This document shows, piece after piece, positions 13,701 through 14,036 of a DNA stretch of 14,036 bases. The notes below the pieces were generated by a model. That model worked only from the letters and a program-made list of their open reading frames with translations, had not been told where the DNA came from and ran no database searches. How positions within the stretch are numbered: the first letter of the stretch is position 1; each line of letters begins with the position of its first letter. This stretch comes from Gemmatimonadales bacterium. Lineage in GTDB: Bacteria; Gemmatimonadota; Gemmatimonadetes; Gemmatimonadales; GWC2-71-9. The stretch lies in NCBI GenBank assembly GCA_025929805.1, contig JAICPP010000068.1, forward strand, positions 1 through 14,036, written 5' to 3'. Made by a program: the position numbers and the translations under genes.

Positions 13701-14036
13701 AGCGGGCCGTTCAGCGTGCCCACTGCCATGAGCCGGCCGGGAAGGATTACGGCGGGAGCGAGGCGCCGCACAGTGCGTAGATCGATGTCGGATTGCCGGA
13801 CGCCGAAGTTGGTGAACGTCAGGCCGCTATCCGGGGATGACCCGACGCCACCATCTCCAGCAATGGTGGTGAGCGGATTTCCCGGGACACTCGCGTCGGT
13901 GAACGCCCATTCCAGGCTCACGTCGAGGGCGTTCAGGAATCCGGAGCCTGCCAGCTTGCCGGTCACTCTCCCATCGAACGGAAGGGTATCCAGGTAGGGC
14001 CGAGCGACGTCCAGGTCCAGGTTGGCCAGTCGGAGA
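10715..14036 (-). CDS. TamB/AsmA-like envelope protein, DUF490 C-terminal domain (5' end cut)
   Basis: At least 1106 residues are present. The frame runs open off the right edge, and the first visible residues (RLANLDLDVARPYLDTLPFDGRV, read from 14035) belong to the protein. An apparent GTG at 13966 is thus internal. Nearly the whole length is alternating beta-strands with recurring phrases such as GxLxLxG, typical of the long hydrophobic groove of TamB/AsmA-like bridges. The last 300 or so residues match the TamB (DUF490) domain: DLVSYLVTGYP, a region of small residues, LIEIRPG, and then amphipathic strands (LEFRFSREWSLQTSVEP) ending in phenylalanine. TamB proteins span the periplasm and move phospholipids or help insert outer-membrane proteins with TamA. 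The start and N-terminal anchor lie outside the window, and no TamA partner is visible here. Confidence 0.9.
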   Translation of the reverse strand, partial: LRLANLDLDVARPYLDTLPFDGRVTGKLAGSGFLNALDVSLEWAFTDASVPGNPLTTIAGDGGVGSSPDSGLTFTNFGVRQSDIDLRTVRRLAPAVILPGRLMAVGTLNGPLRNVVFNGTAQHQDQDLPPSLLEGTVHLDTRFEVLGLGTDVTLDPLSFEGIRRAFPGMKTRGEVRGTFRSEGTLERLSVDATLSGDIGTLEAHGIATLRPPRWGAENLLLQFSSLDLAALTGRKIPSRLNGELSVTGMVDTLNAPEGELRLALSRSRVREWTLDSLNTAVGVHDSVIRLDTAYAVWKGARVGGSGTLGWSTPHTGSMAFTLAADSLIAFDSLLLAATGQSRGDSPDSRPLGGTAQAEVQLAGSLDTLEMSGDLTLQNLEWQRISTPQITSAFTWIGGERPQLTASVGSDSIAVQNWILRETSAEVRGWADSLEWSVGSGVGSASRVNGTGRWWRRGETQVAVFDSLAMQLVTSRYHLDESFAVTLTDSAPAISPLTLRADDGSGSIQMGGRIPGTSAGSLALRALGVDLKDVYGLLQRDTAGIAGEIGLDVRVGGTAEAPTFRGTTSLDAGRFGDFQSPYVEGVVDYANRRLEANLLLWRTGRNVLQIETRLPLDLAFRGAPRRRVEGPLSVHARGDSVDLGIIEALTPAVTGVRGLLSVDMNVGGTWERPEFAGAANITRGALSLPGLGVRYEDLHGGARFEGESLVLDTLLMRSGGGRLGITGSVRLVDLSRPVLDLAFRAETFRALDVENFLTLTGTGDLRLRGPLFQATLTGDLTANSGVLYFADLVSKRIIDLEDPIIADLVDTTLLRSQNLAVGTKFQNRFLDSLTIQNLAVQLGSDVWLRSNEANIQLDGEVQLSKTGKTYAPSGTLDALRGSYTLHIGPITRDFTVERGSVRYFGDLNGALDIRAVHLVRAVRGEEVPVIANISGTLYAPKVNLESTFNPPISETDLVSYLVTGYPANEAARLGQQNVLESGLAYFSSALSSELERALIQDLGVPLDLIEIRPGVARGSGTQALTQLAAGWQLGSKTFLTLNAGFCPENIGQFSSRNFGASLEFRFSREWSLQTSVEPTLQSCRANFGITTSNTYQIGSDIRWEREF

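Noticed and set aside
13094..13780. Plus-strand frame of 228 residues opposite the tamB-like gene, with others like it across 11114-13997
   Set aside because: Shadow frames of a GC-rich coding strand; composition is rich in Arg, Pro and Gly with no motifs, whereas the minus-strand frame is a clear TamB-like protein.
13964..13966. GTG as the true start of the tamB-like gene
   Set aside because: The frame continues open to the window edge with TamB-like residues (ARPYLDTLPFDGR), so this GTG is internal.

Overview
The window reads as a chromosomal segment of a GC-rich, double-membraned bacterium. A TamB-like envelope protein indicates an outer membrane. Gemmatimonadota or a nearby phylum is my best guess from gene style (cytochrome c-FTR1 fusion, GTG starts, divergent Lgt), but no marker here settles it. 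There are no rRNAs, tRNAs, transposases, phage genes or CRISPR arrays. Coding density is very high.

Plus strand, 1-2579: a tightly coupled run of housekeeping genes. It holds the 3' end of ribulose-phosphate 3-epimerase, a membrane-anchored TlpA/ResA-type thioredoxin, tsaD (tRNA t6A synthesis) and lgt (lipoprotein diacylglyceryl transferase). The last two junctions overlap by 4 bases.

Gap, 2580-2903: the only long non-coding stretch, lying between the converging lgt and rraA genes. It carries an AT-rich 18-bp palindrome, a good match to a sigma-54 -24/-12 promoter, and downstream a set of GC-rich hairpins. A 9-base segment occurs twice there, so one downstream arm can pair with either copy. 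I read it as a candidate sigma-54-driven regulatory RNA; this is the most interesting part of the window.

Minus strand, 14036-2904: ten genes read leftwards, mostly with overlaps or gaps under 20 bases. In order they are tamB-like (5' end outside the window), lipid kinase, sigma-54 response regulator, four-CxxC zinc-ribbon microprotein, NlpC/P60 peptidase, HAD phosphatase, an unrecognised single-pass membrane protein, acpS, a cytochrome c-FTR1 iron permease, and an RraA/HMG-aldolase-type protein. The only gap in this run that looks regulatory is the roughly 60 bases before the iron permease, which hold two inverted repeats.

Themes: envelope building and lipid handling (TamB, lipid kinase, AcpS, Lgt, NlpC/P60), iron uptake linked to a haem domain, and sigma-54 control. 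All functional calls come from reading motifs by eye; no searches were run.
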